Assembly (NCBI RefSeq): GCF_019083965.1
Contig: NZ_JAHRCY010000002.1
Location: forward strand, 310,001 to 374,000
Length of the DNA: 64,000 nucleotides
From: Catellatospora tritici
GTDB lineage: Bacteria; Actinomycetota; Actinomycetes; Mycobacteriales; Micromonosporaceae
Reading direction: 5' to 3'
Shown here: one piece after another, positions 17,860 to 25,634 of the stretch
Layout: every line of letters starts with the position of its first letter
Position numbering within the stretch: position 1 is the first letter of the stretch
The notes under the pieces: generated by a model
The model's database searches: none
What the model saw: the letters and a program-made list of their open reading frames with translations, nothing else
Told to the model about the DNA's origin: nothing
Translations under genes and position numbers: made by a program

Positions 17860-18863
17860 AAGTCGATCTGGGAATGGCGCAGCTCAACCAGCTCGCCTTC
17901 GGCTACTGGCAGTCCCAGGCGCTGTTCGCCGCCGTCACGGTCGGCGTCTTCGATGCCCTGGCCGACGGACCGCTGCCCGCCGCCGAAGTGGGCAGCCGCT
18001 GCGGTGTCCCCGCCGACCCCGCGTTGCGGCTGCTCGACGCGTGCGTCGCCATCCGGCTGCTCACCCGGTCACCGGACGGCGAGTACGCGAACACGCCGCA
18101 CACGCAGCGTCTGCTGACCACCGCGTCGCCGGAGTCCGTCGTCCGCTGGACCCGGGTGATGGCTCGCTGGTATGAGCCGTGGGGAGACATCACGCAGGCG
18201 CTGCGGGACGGCAAACCGGTCGAGGACCGGGCCCTGCGGCTCGGCGAGGACCCGGTGTATCTCGCGGACTTCATCCTCGGGATGCACCAGTACAACGTGC
18301 GGTCGGCGGACCTGCTGGCCCACGCGGTCGACCAGCAGGGTGCACGCACGCTGGTCGATGTCGGCGGCGGGGCGGGCACCTACAGCATCGCCTTCTGCCG
18401 CGCCTGGCAGGACCTGCGGTGCGAGGTGGTGGACCTCGGCGCGGTCGTGCCCCTGGCCCGAGAGACGGTAGAGGCCGCAGGGCTCACCGACCGGATCCGT
18501 GTACGCACCGGCGACTACTACAGCGACGCGTTCGGTGCCGCGGACGTCGACGTCGTCCTACTGTCCAACGTGCTCCACCAGGAGTCCCCGCAGGTGTGCG
18601 TGGACATTCTGCGCCGTGCGCGGGCCGCGCTCGCCGAGGGCGGCCGTGTCCTGGTACACGGCCACTTCCTCGACGAGGCCCGCACCTCGCCCGCGTTCAC
18701 CACGCTGCACAACCTGTCCGCGCTGGTGCTGTGGGACGGCGGACGCAGCTACACCGTCGCGGAGATGACCGCGCTGATGCAGGAGGCGGGGCTGGGCAGC
18801 ATCCAGGAACTTCCCGCGCCGGAGGGTTCGGCCAAGCTGCTGGTCGGACAGGCGTCGGCGTAG
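17856..18863 (+). CDS. SAM-dependent O-methyltransferase (Methyltransf_2 type)
   Basis: The ATG at 17856 overlaps the previous stop as ATGA and is preceded by CCGAAGGAG. The 335-residue protein has an N-terminal dimerisation winged helix (GYWQSQALFAAVTVGVFDALADGPL) and a Rossmann domain with SAM motif LVDVGGGAGTYSI near 166-178 and VVLLSNVLHQESP. This is the architecture of small-molecule O-methyltransferases such as the DmpM and CmoB-unrelated TcmN types. It could methylate a hydroxyl or N-hydroxyl created by the neighbouring N-oxygenase; that substrate is inferred. Confidence 0.88.
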   Translation: MKVDLGMAQLNQLAFGYWQSQALFAAVTVGVFDALADGPLPAAEVGSRCGVPADPALRLLDACVAIRLLTRSPDGEYANTPHTQRLLTTASPESVVRWTRVMARWYEPWGDITQALRDGKPVEDRALRLGEDPVYLADFILGMHQYNVRSADLLAHAVDQQGARTLVDVGGGAGTYSIAFCRAWQDLRCEVVDLGAVVPLARETVEAAGLTDRIRVRTGDYYSDAFGAADVDVVLLSNVLHQESPQVCVDILRRARAALAEGGRVLVHGHFLDEARTSPAFTTLHNLSALVLWDGGRSYTVAEMTALMQEAGLGSIQELPAPEGSAKLLVGQASA

Positions 18864-18934
18864 GCGGCCCTGCGGCGATCCGGGCTCACCCCGAAGCGAA
18901 CCAGTTCCCCACGACCCAAGGAGTCGGTACCACG

Positions 18935-19192
18935 ATGATGGAAGAAGTCCTGGCCTGGATCCTGGAGAAGAACCCGGATCTGCCGGAGCCCCCGACCGAA
19001 GACGAAGACCTCATCGGGGGGCGGCTCATCGACTCCCTTGCCTTCCTCGAGTTCATCTACCTGCTGGAGCAGCTGACCGGGAGCCCGATCAGCCTGCAGG
19101 AGGTCACGGTGGAGGACTTCCGCACCCTCGCCCGGATCGAGAAGCGCTTCTTCGGCGCGGCCGCCGAGCCGCAGCGTTCCGCCTCCGCGTGA
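18935..19192 (+). CDS. Acyl/aminoacyl carrier protein
   Basis: The 85-residue product is a stand-alone carrier: the motif GGRLIDSLAFLEFIYLLEQLTG contains the phosphopantetheine serine in D-S-L, followed by the usual helix III/IV pattern. AAGGAG lies 11 bases before the first of two consecutive ATG codons. It sits between the methyltransferase and condensation-domain genes and in the same strand block as the amino acid:carrier-protein ligase, which probably loads it. The tail FFGAAAEPQRSASA is unstructured. Confidence 0.87.
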   Translation: MMEEVLAWILEKNPDLPEPPTEDEDLIGGRLIDSLAFLEFIYLLEQLTGSPISLQEVTVEDFRTLARIEKRFFGAAAEPQRSASA

Positions 19193-19251
19193 TCGCGGCT
19201 GCTCCCACGACCGCCTCAGCGAACGCTCGGCGCCGCCCGCAGAAAGGGACC

Positions 19252-20652
19252 ATGACCATGCCCATCCGCCCCCCGCTGACCCGCGCGGACCGCAACGGCC
19301 CGACACCTGCGTCGTTCACGCAGGAGGAGCGCATCCTCTGCAGCCGCGGCATCCAGGTGCCCAACACCACCGTCGCCATGGGGCTGCACCTCGTCGGCCA
19401 GTTGGACGTCGAGGCGCTGGAACGAAGCGTCCACCAGCTCGTCGAGCGTCAAGAGAGCCTGCGCCTGACGTTCCAGGAGCACCCGACCGGCTGCCTGCTC
19501 ACCGTCACGGACGGGCAGGCGGTCACCCTGCGCCGGCACTCCGTCGAGAACGAGGCACCGGAGCACCGGATGACCCGTGCCCTCGGCGTGCTGGCGCAGG
19601 CCGCGGAGATCCCCTTCGATCTCGCCCGGGGCCCGCTCTTCCGGGCCGAGCTGGTCCGCCTGTCGGACACCGAGCACGTGCTCGGGCTCATGGTCGACAA
19701 GATCCTGGTGGACCGCAATTCCTGCGTCATCCTTCAGCGTGACCTCCTCGCCCTCTACGACGAGGCCGCCGGCGGGGCGGATGCCGGCCTGCCCGAGCTG
19801 TCGTTGCAGTTCGCCGACTATGCGGCGTGGGAGCGGGACTACCTGCGGGGCGCCACCCTGGACCGGCTCACCACCTACTGGCGCACCGCGCTGGCCGGGG
19901 TGGACGCGATCCCGGACGTCGGCCTGACCGATCCCGGTGCGCCATCGGGGCAGCCGCTGGGGCTGGCGATGTGCACACGGACCGTCCCGGTGGAGGTGTG
20001 CCGGGAGCTGGAGGCGCTGGCGCGGGCCGAGGGCACCTCCATGTTCGTGGTGCTCGCGAGCGCGCTGAAGGCCGTCATCCACGCCCGGCGCAGCGAGGCC
20101 ATGGGCACCGAGGCAGCGGCTGACGTCCCCGTGTTCGGCTCGATCGCCAATCGCAGCCACCATACGATGAACGACGTGGTCGGCTATTTCGCCACCTACA
20201 CGGTGTTCCGCACCGACCTCTCCGGCGATCCCACGCTGGCGGCGCTGATGGAGCGCGAGTCCCGCACAATCTTCGGGGCGCTGTGCCACCAGGAGATCCC
20301 GCATACGCTGATCGCCCGTGCGGTGAGCGCCGGGCAGTACGGCATCCTGCACCGCTTCGGGCAGGCGGACGTGCCCCACTTCCTCCATTTCGACATGGAC
20401 GACGACTGGAGCAGCGGCTTCCGGCAGCCCGCGAAGCTGCGGGTGAAAGCCGTGCGCGTTCCCGTCGCCGAGGTCCCGCGGGGGTGGCTGCGGTTGATCG
20501 CCCGGAACAAGGCGGGCGCTCTGGTGCTGCAGTTCCGCTTCCGGACGGACCATTACAGCACCGGCTGGGCGGACGCCTTCCTCACCGACTACGCCGACCT
20601 GCTGCGGATCTGGCCGCAGCGGCTGGACTCCCGCCTGTCGTCCCTCCGGTAG
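19252..20652 (+). CDS. Condensation-domain protein with degenerate HHxxxDG motif
   Basis: The 466-residue free-standing protein has the NRPS condensation fold: QEERILCSRG opening, LVERQESLRLTFQEH (the usual 'nHpiLRTxf' region), LQFADYAAWERDYL, and a DFG-less C-terminal lobe ending with FRTDHYSTGWADAF. The catalytic HHxxxDG is replaced by D149-K150-ILV-D154-R155, so the general-base histidine is missing. It may catalyse a different acyl transfer, serve as a docking or scaffold protein, or be inactive. A GTG at 19189 overlapping the ACP stop is an alternative start; ATG at 19252 follows AGAAAGGGACC. Confidence 0.85.
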   Translation: MTMPIRPPLTRADRNGPTPASFTQEERILCSRGIQVPNTTVAMGLHLVGQLDVEALERSVHQLVERQESLRLTFQEHPTGCLLTVTDGQAVTLRRHSVENEAPEHRMTRALGVLAQAAEIPFDLARGPLFRAELVRLSDTEHVLGLMVDKILVDRNSCVILQRDLLALYDEAAGGADAGLPELSLQFADYAAWERDYLRGATLDRLTTYWRTALAGVDAIPDVGLTDPGAPSGQPLGLAMCTRTVPVEVCRELEALARAEGTSMFVVLASALKAVIHARRSEAMGTEAAADVPVFGSIANRSHHTMNDVVGYFATYTVFRTDLSGDPTLAALMERESRTIFGALCHQEIPHTLIARAVSAGQYGILHRFGQADVPHFLHFDMDDDWSSGFRQPAKLRVKAVRVPVAEVPRGWLRLIARNKAGALVLQFRFRTDHYSTGWADAFLTDYADLLRIWPQRLDSRLSSLR

Positions 20653-20678
20653 CGCAGCCGGGGCGCCGCGGGCGGGGC

Positions 20679-21698
20679 TCAGGCGGCCAGGAGCGCGCCG
20701 AAAGCGTCGGCCGTGGCGGGATCGTCGAGCGCACCCACCTCGCGGAAGTAGCGGATGGTCGACTGCGCCGCCTCGGCCGAGCGAGCCAGCACCTGCTGCC
20801 GGGGGTATGACTCGACGAGCACCGCCTCGATCTGCTCGGTGGTCAGCCCGATGCCGTCGAGCGCCTGCCCGACCGCGCGGTAGTCCGGTTCCAGGAAGGC
20901 CAGGATGATCGACGGCAGCCACGGGCCGACCGACCGCCGCTCCGCCGGGGTCAGGGCGTGCCAGACCACGCCCAGCACGTCCCGGAAGTAGGCATGGTGC
21001 CGCCCCTCGTCCATGGCGTGGTCGGCCACCGTGTCGCGGACGGCCGCGGGCAGCCGCTGATCGTGGGGGATGCGTGCCAGCAGTGACGACACGAGCGTCT
21101 CGCTGACCACGGCGAACAGCAGCCGCCCGAGCGCCGGCACGTTGGTGTGCAACCGATCGGCGATGCCCGTGAGCCGGTCCACGAACTGCGGTGCCGGCAG
21201 GAGCGGCAGGGTCTCGCCAGTCTGCGCCTCCACCTGGCGACTCAGGTCGTCGGAGAACTGGGCGTGCCACGCCTCGTCGGTCACGATGCGGTAGGCGTCC
21301 TGGCGCGCGGCGGCCGAGAGGAAGAAACCGGCCCGGCCGCGGGCGAGCTCCGTGGCCACCGGGATCACGGCGAGACTCTCGAGCTCGGCGGTGAAGTGAA
21401 GGTAGTTGTAGAGCGACCGGATCAGCAGGCGTCGCCGCGCATCCGTCCCCGCTGCCCGGACCAGGGGATGATCGAAGCAGGGCACCAGCTCCGGCGGGAA
21501 GTACAGCTGGTCGTCAGCGGCGCCGTCCGCGACTACCCGCCGGGGACGGCTGCGCACGGACGCCGAGGTGTCCCAGTTCGTGAAGCGGCTGCGGTAACCG
21601 GCGGCCATCCGCTCGTCGAGCGCCCCGGCCAGCCCCGAAGCGGTCTGCGCCAGCCGCGCCGACTCCTGGACGCCCTGGCTGAGGAAACTGGCTGTCAT
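20679..21698 (-). CDS. AurF-like diiron N-oxygenase (second copy)
   Basis: The 339-residue product is a second PF11583-type oxygenase, longer than the one at 15052 and only distantly similar to it. Candidate diiron ligands are in YNYLHFTAELESL, TDEAWHAQFSDDL (D-E-x-x-H), VVSETLVSSLL and DHAMDEGRHHAYF (D-E-x-x-H). Its start overlaps the stop of the asparagine synthetase gene by 4 bases, so the two are translationally coupled. It therefore belongs to the minus-strand peptide/asparagine-synthetase operon and may N-oxidise that product rather than the one built on the ACP. Confidence 0.83.
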   Translation of the reverse strand: MTASFLSQGVQESARLAQTASGLAGALDERMAAGYRSRFTNWDTSASVRSRPRRVVADGAADDQLYFPPELVPCFDHPLVRAAGTDARRRLLIRSLYNYLHFTAELESLAVIPVATELARGRAGFFLSAAARQDAYRIVTDEAWHAQFSDDLSRQVEAQTGETLPLLPAPQFVDRLTGIADRLHTNVPALGRLLFAVVSETLVSSLLARIPHDQRLPAAVRDTVADHAMDEGRHHAYFRDVLGVVWHALTPAERRSVGPWLPSIILAFLEPDYRAVGQALDGIGLTTEQIEAVLVESYPRQQVLARSAEAAQSTIRYFREVGALDDPATADAFGALLAA

Positions 21699-23896
21699 GT
21701 GCCCGGCTCCGCATCGGTGATCACAACGAGCAGCCCTGACTCCAGCGACTCCCCGACCTCGTCGGCGATCTGCGCGTACTCGGCCTGCGCACTGTCCAGC
21801 AGGGCACGCAGCGTACGGGTTCCGTCGATCAGCGCCACGACCCGGCGCCAGGCAGCCGCGTCACCGTCCACAACGAACTCGATCGAGCCGTCGCGCAGCA
21901 GGTAGCAGATGTCGGGATCGTGCGGGTCGTTGAGCACCATGACCCCGTCGGCCCAGCCGAGCACGGCCGTGTCGGAGGGCTGCACCCAGCCGAGGACCCG
22001 CCGTGCCAGGTCCCGGCCTTCCTCGCCGTCATGGACGGGCGCGGGCCAGGCACTGAGGGGAGCCGGCGCGGGAATGTCGATGATCGGGGGCGGCAGTTGG
22101 GCCAGCATCTCTTCGAGCAGGCCCAGATTCACCAGGCGGACGACCAGGTCGACCGCCTCGAGCCGCTCGCCGCGGCCGAAGCCGTCGATCAGGGCGTGCA
22201 CGGCCTTGTCGTCGAGGTGCTCCTTGGCCCCCGGCATGCTGAGGGCGGACCGGACCAGGGTCCGCTGCTCCTGCTCGAGCAGGCCCACGAGCATCCGGCG
22301 GGTATGGCGGACCCCGTTGCCGTGCAGGAAGGGCACCTTCTCCCGCCAGGCCACGTGCTGCGGCAGCACGTCGCGCAGGCCGTCGCGCAGGATCCGCTTG
22401 TCCCACAGCAGGCTCGCCCGCCGGTGTGCGGGGACGGCTGCCACGTACTCGACCAGCCGGTGATCGAGGAACGGCACCCGCGCCTCCACGCCGCTGCCCG
22501 CGGCGGAACGGTCCTCGTGCCAGACGTTGTACTGGTAGATCTTGCGGTACTGGCCGCGGATGTACCGCAGGTAGACGTCGGTGTCGGTGGTGTCGGCGGC
22601 CGCACCGCGCAGCACGGGCGCGCCCACCGCCGCGGTCCACTCGGATCCGGTCACATCGCTTCGCGCCATACCCCGGCGCAGCATGGTGTCCAGGTGGCCC
22701 GCGAAGGACGACCAGTCGCCACCACCGGCGATGTCGGTGGAGTATCCGCCATTGAACTCGTCACTGGCCGCGCCGAGCAGCATCCCCTTGAGCTGGGGCC
22801 GAGTCTGCCGCGCGTACCGGTAGAGCTCGTGCTTGAAGTAGGCCTCGGCCCCCGTCATCGGGTTCTCCATGAGCCACAGGAGCCGGCGCCACTCGTCCGG
22901 CGACGGGACATGGTCACGGGGCACGTACATCTGGTGGTGCGCGAGTCCGAGCCGCCGGGCGATCTGATCGGCGTGGTAGGCGTCGCCGCTCTCGATCGTG
23001 GCCGGGCTCAGGATCGTGAAGGTGTGCAGGTCGGTGGTGCGCACGGCCAGCGCCGCGACGGCGGCCGAGTCCACACCGCCACTGAGGAAGAGCCCGAGTT
23101 CCGCGTCGGCGTGGGCGCAGTCGGCCACCGATGCGGCGAGCAGCCGCGCGTACTCGGCGATGATCTCTTCGTCCGAGGCCTCCCCGATCTGCGCGTCGCC
23201 GGGAAAGTCCCAGTACCGGTGGACGGATCTGGCACCGGAGTGCAGGTCGATCTCGACGACGGTGCCGGGTTCGACGTACTCGATGCCGGAGAACCAGCTG
23301 GTGGGCGCCGTATCGGTGATCAGCGGGGCGCCCTGCAGTGCCGTGCTGGTCAGCGCGGCCTGCCAGTCCACCATGCGGGGGGTCGCCGGGTCCTGGAACA
23401 GCGCCTTGATCTCCGAGCCGAAGACGACGCGGTCGGCGTTCTGGTGGAAGTACAACGGCTTGATGCCGAAGCGGTCACGGGCCAGGATGAGGCGGTTCGC
23501 GGCGACGTCGTACAGCACGATCGCGAACATGCCGTTGACGGCTCGCAGGAAGTCCCGGCCGTGCTCCTGGTACAGGTAGCCGAGGACCTCGCAGTCGGAC
23601 CCGTTCGGCCGGGCGGGGAATTTCGGCAGCCCGCGGGCGAGCTCTGCGTGGTTGTAGACCTCGCCGTTGGCGATCACGACAACCTGCCGGTCCTCGGTCC
23701 AGATGGGCTGGTCCCCGGCGTCCGGGGCGATCAGCGCCAGCCGGCTGAAGCAGAAACCCACCTGGGGACCCACCCGCAGGGCGACTCGCTCGTCGGGGCC
23801 GCGATGGGCGACCGCGACGGCCAGGGCCTGGAGCCGGAGTGCGTCGCGGTCGGTCAGACCACGTCCGAGTGCTGCGATACCAGCTATGCCACACAT
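21695..23896 (-). CDS. Asparagine synthetase (glutamine-hydrolysing) with C-terminal PqqD/RRE-like domain
   Basis: ATG at 23896 is preferred over 23908 because it places Cys directly after Met (MCGIAGIA), which the glutaminase needs, and follows AGGAAG. Of 733 residues, about 2-210 form the class II amidotransferase and about 235-600 the synthetase, with the ATP pyrophosphatase motif SGGVDS at 272-277. Residues about 645-733 are extra: YLLRDGSIEFVVDG, LIDGTRTLRALL and ESGLLVV match the PqqD/RiPP-recognition-element pattern. Lasso cyclases are AsnB-type enzymes, but they use a separate RRE. The upstream 22-residue peptide is the proposed substrate. It would make an amide from a carboxylate using ATP and glutamine. 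Confidence 0.88.
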   Translation of the reverse strand: MCGIAGIAALGRGLTDRDALRLQALAVAVAHRGPDERVALRVGPQVGFCFSRLALIAPDAGDQPIWTEDRQVVVIANGEVYNHAELARGLPKFPARPNGSDCEVLGYLYQEHGRDFLRAVNGMFAIVLYDVAANRLILARDRFGIKPLYFHQNADRVVFGSEIKALFQDPATPRMVDWQAALTSTALQGAPLITDTAPTSWFSGIEYVEPGTVVEIDLHSGARSVHRYWDFPGDAQIGEASDEEIIAEYARLLAASVADCAHADAELGLFLSGGVDSAAVAALAVRTTDLHTFTILSPATIESGDAYHADQIARRLGLAHHQMYVPRDHVPSPDEWRRLLWLMENPMTGAEAYFKHELYRYARQTRPQLKGMLLGAASDEFNGGYSTDIAGGGDWSSFAGHLDTMLRRGMARSDVTGSEWTAAVGAPVLRGAAADTTDTDVYLRYIRGQYRKIYQYNVWHEDRSAAGSGVEARVPFLDHRLVEYVAAVPAHRRASLLWDKRILRDGLRDVLPQHVAWREKVPFLHGNGVRHTRRMLVGLLEQEQRTLVRSALSMPGAKEHLDDKAVHALIDGFGRGERLEAVDLVVRLVNLGLLEEMLAQLPPPIIDIPAPAPLSAWPAPVHDGEEGRDLARRVLGWVQPSDTAVLGWADGVMVLNDPHDPDICYLLRDGSIEFVVDGDAAAWRRVVALIDGTRTLRALLDSAQAEYAQIADEVGESLESGLLVVITDAEPGT

Positions 23897-23922
23897 GGGC
23901 TTCCTCATCTCTGCCGTCGGGA

Positions 23923-23960
23923 GAGCCGGTGCGTCCGGCCAGGGCCGGGCGCACCGGCTC
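23923..23960. terminator. Stable hairpin between the peptide gene and the asparagine synthetase gene
   Basis: Arms 23923-23940 and 23943-23960 pair over 18 positions with one G-T wobble and a 2-base nominal loop (arms GAGCCGGTGCGTCCGGCC and GGCCGGGCGCACCGGCTC). No T-run follows, so termination may be partial. Placed after the short peptide gene and before its enzyme gene, it fits the read-through attenuators that keep RiPP precursor mRNA in excess. Confidence 0.7.
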
Positions 23961-23965
23961 GTCGA

Positions 23966-24034
23966 TCACGCCTCGGAGCGGAGCACCGTCGAGGTGCTGA
24001 CCGGGCGAACCTTCGGAGAGCTGTACTTCTTCAT
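23966..24034 (-). CDS. Candidate RiPP precursor or leader-only peptide, 22 residues
   Basis: The ATG at 24034 follows GGGGGAGGTGAATGGA, a near-ideal ribosome binding site at 8 bases spacing. The peptide begins MKKYSSPKVRPVS, continues with a Ser/Thr/Val stretch and ends LRSEA. Y4-x-x-P7-x-V9 resembles the YxxPxL recognition motif of lasso leaders, which binds PqqD/RRE domains; the next gene's enzyme carries such a domain. It is shorter than known lasso precursors, has no obvious core glycine, and no B2 transglutaminase-type protease gene is nearby. It could be a scaffold peptide modified at its C-terminus, or a regulatory leader peptide for asnB. Confidence 0.5.
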   Translation of the reverse strand: MKKYSSPKVRPVSTSTVLRSEA

Positions 24035-24083
24035 TCCATTCACCTCCCCCGTGTGGGTGGTCCGGCGTCATCCCTTGCGACCC

Positions 24084-24118
24084 ATCCCGATACGGGGCGC
24101 AGCATGCTGCATCGGGAT
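24084..24118. promoter_or_regulatory. Nested palindrome, candidate operator
   Basis: A perfect 12-base palindrome GCAGCATGCTGC (24099-24110) lies inside outer arms ATCCCGAT (24084-24091) and ATCGGGAT (24111-24118). It is 50 bases upstream of the 22-residue peptide gene and downstream of the ArsR-type regulator gene, so it may be that regulator's operator or a terminator for it. Confidence 0.5.
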
Positions 24119-24200
24119 CGGAACTCGCGGCCGGATGTGGGGAGCTAAACAAAGACCGAACCAGCCGCGCCACACATTCGGGAATAGCCGAACGCGGCGG

Positions 24201-25199
24201 TCAGCTCTCGCTCGGTTCCTGCGCGGATCGAAGCAGCAGCCTGCCCCCGTCGGACAGGCTGTAGAGCACCTTGTTGGTGCGGCGGGTGCGCACGGCCATG
24301 CCGCAACCGACCAGGCGGCCGAGGTGCTCCGAGACGGTGCTCGGTGCGAGCGCGAGCTCCCGGGCGATCGCGGCCGTCGTACGTGGTGACACGAGCAGCC
24401 GCAGAATGTCGGCACGGGCCCTGCCCAGCAGCAGCTCGAGCCGATCCGGCGTGCCGCTGCGCCGACGGTCCATCCGGATCGCCAGGTCACCGGCCCCCCG
24501 CGCCTGATAGCCGATCGCCAGCCCGCCGGCCCCGTCGCAGGACGTGATCACCCGGTCGCGCAGGAACACCACCGGCACCAACGTGACCGACGCCGGTTCC
24601 CGTTCGCAGACCGGTGCGCCGGTCACCAGCGACAGCGACGGCCGGTTCCACCGAACCCGGGTATGGAGGTTGCCGAGGACGTCGTCCACACCGGCGACGG
24701 CCAGCCGCTCCGCCCGCGCCGCCAGGTCCTCTTTGAGGATCTCCCACACCGCGCCCCAGTCGGGACGCAGGATCGCCTCGATGTACTCGTCCAGCAGATC
24801 GGCGAGTTCGGCCAGGGCGCGCGCCGGTGCGGATTCGAACGACCGGAACGCCGGGGGCACTTCCAGGGAATGGTGGTGGCGCAGCCGCGCGCTGATCTCC
24901 TCAGGCGGCTGGGCCCGGAACTCGGCGCAGGCGTCGCGCAGGCTGGTCACGCGGGTCGGCGGAGACGGCAGCAGGAAGGCGGGCGGCAGACCGTCCGGCC
25001 ACCCGGCCGCCCATCGGACCAGCCGGGCGCCTCGGCCGGAGGCCACCGCCACCGACGCCTCGCGAGCCCAGAGGCGATAGGGGAACTGGGGCGTGCCGTG
25101 ATGGGCGAGCAGTGCCGCGCTGGCCAGGACCTCCCAGAGTGCGTGCGGCACGATCCGCAGCCTGGACAGCGCTTTCGCGGTCAGCGGGATGGGATCCAC
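24201..25199 (-). CDS. ArsR-type winged-helix transcriptional regulator
   Basis: GTG at 25199 is chosen because AGGAGGG lies 7 bases before it; an ATG at 25238 is weaker. Of 332 residues, the first 250 form a long N-terminal domain found in actinomycete ArsR-family regulators, and about 250-320 form the winged helix: ELLLGRARADILRLLVSPRTTAAIARELALAPSTVSEHLGRLVGCGMAVRTRRTNKVLYSLS. No metal-binding Cys cluster is seen, so it probably senses a small molecule or DNA state. It is upstream of, and codirectional with, the peptide/asparagine-synthetase operon and divergent from the MFS exporter, which it may also control. Confidence 0.85.
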   Translation of the reverse strand: MDPIPLTAKALSRLRIVPHALWEVLASAALLAHHGTPQFPYRLWAREASVAVASGRGARLVRWAAGWPDGLPPAFLLPSPPTRVTSLRDACAEFRAQPPEEISARLRHHHSLEVPPAFRSFESAPARALAELADLLDEYIEAILRPDWGAVWEILKEDLAARAERLAVAGVDDVLGNLHTRVRWNRPSLSLVTGAPVCEREPASVTLVPVVFLRDRVITSCDGAGGLAIGYQARGAGDLAIRMDRRRSGTPDRLELLLGRARADILRLLVSPRTTAAIARELALAPSTVSEHLGRLVGCGMAVRTRRTNKVLYSLSDGGRLLLRSAQEPSES

Positions 25200-25307
25200 G
25201 GCCGAGCCCTCCTCGCGAGAGAAGCGGCGTTTCATCATGCGGTGGAGGACGACCAGCCGCCCGGTCGACGGGCATGGCGGCCCATCAGGGCCGATGCACG
25301 GGGCAGC

Positions 25308-25556
25308 CTACCAAGTGAACCGCCCCTGTTGGGGGTGCCCGTCGGCCGACTTGTCAGCGCCATCTCCCGCGCTCGCGCGATCGTCATCGAATGGCTGCGG
25401 CAGGAGCGGAAAGGCCTGGCCGTCCTTGATCGACGAGGGCGGCGACCATTGCCAATGGATACCGCCTCCACTACCGTCCAGCGGCAGGCCGCCCCAGCGG
25501 CCGATGGCCTTGCGCCGACGGGGGTTCATCTCATGCATCGCGACGGGCGCAAGCAC
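25308..25556 (-). CDS. Possible small hypothetical protein
   Basis: An 82-residue frame in the gap between the ArsR-type regulator and the MFS gene contains AIGRWGGLPLDGSGGGIHW then QWSPPSSIKDGQAFPLLP. Third positions are G/C-rich in the first half, as in coding DNA, but no good ribosome binding site precedes it. The aromatic, Gly/Pro-rich sequence matches nothing I recognise. It may be a chance frame. The rest of the 25200-25634 gap shows no other gene and must hold the divergent promoters. Confidence 0.25.
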   Translation of the reverse strand: MLAPVAMHEMNPRRRKAIGRWGGLPLDGSGGGIHWQWSPPSSIKDGQAFPLLPQPFDDDRASAGDGADKSADGHPQQGRFTW

Positions 25557-25634
25557 GGTCGGCGCGGCTCACGTGGTTGTCACCGCCGACCCGCGACGGG
25601 CTGATCGACACGAGCGACAGTAGGGATTTCGAGC

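Noticed and set aside
21695-24034. A canonical lasso-peptide cluster
   Set aside because: There is an AsnB-type enzyme, PqqD-like domains and a YxxP-bearing peptide, but no transglutaminase-fold B2 protease, no precursor with a core beginning with Gly, and the peptide is only 22 residues long.
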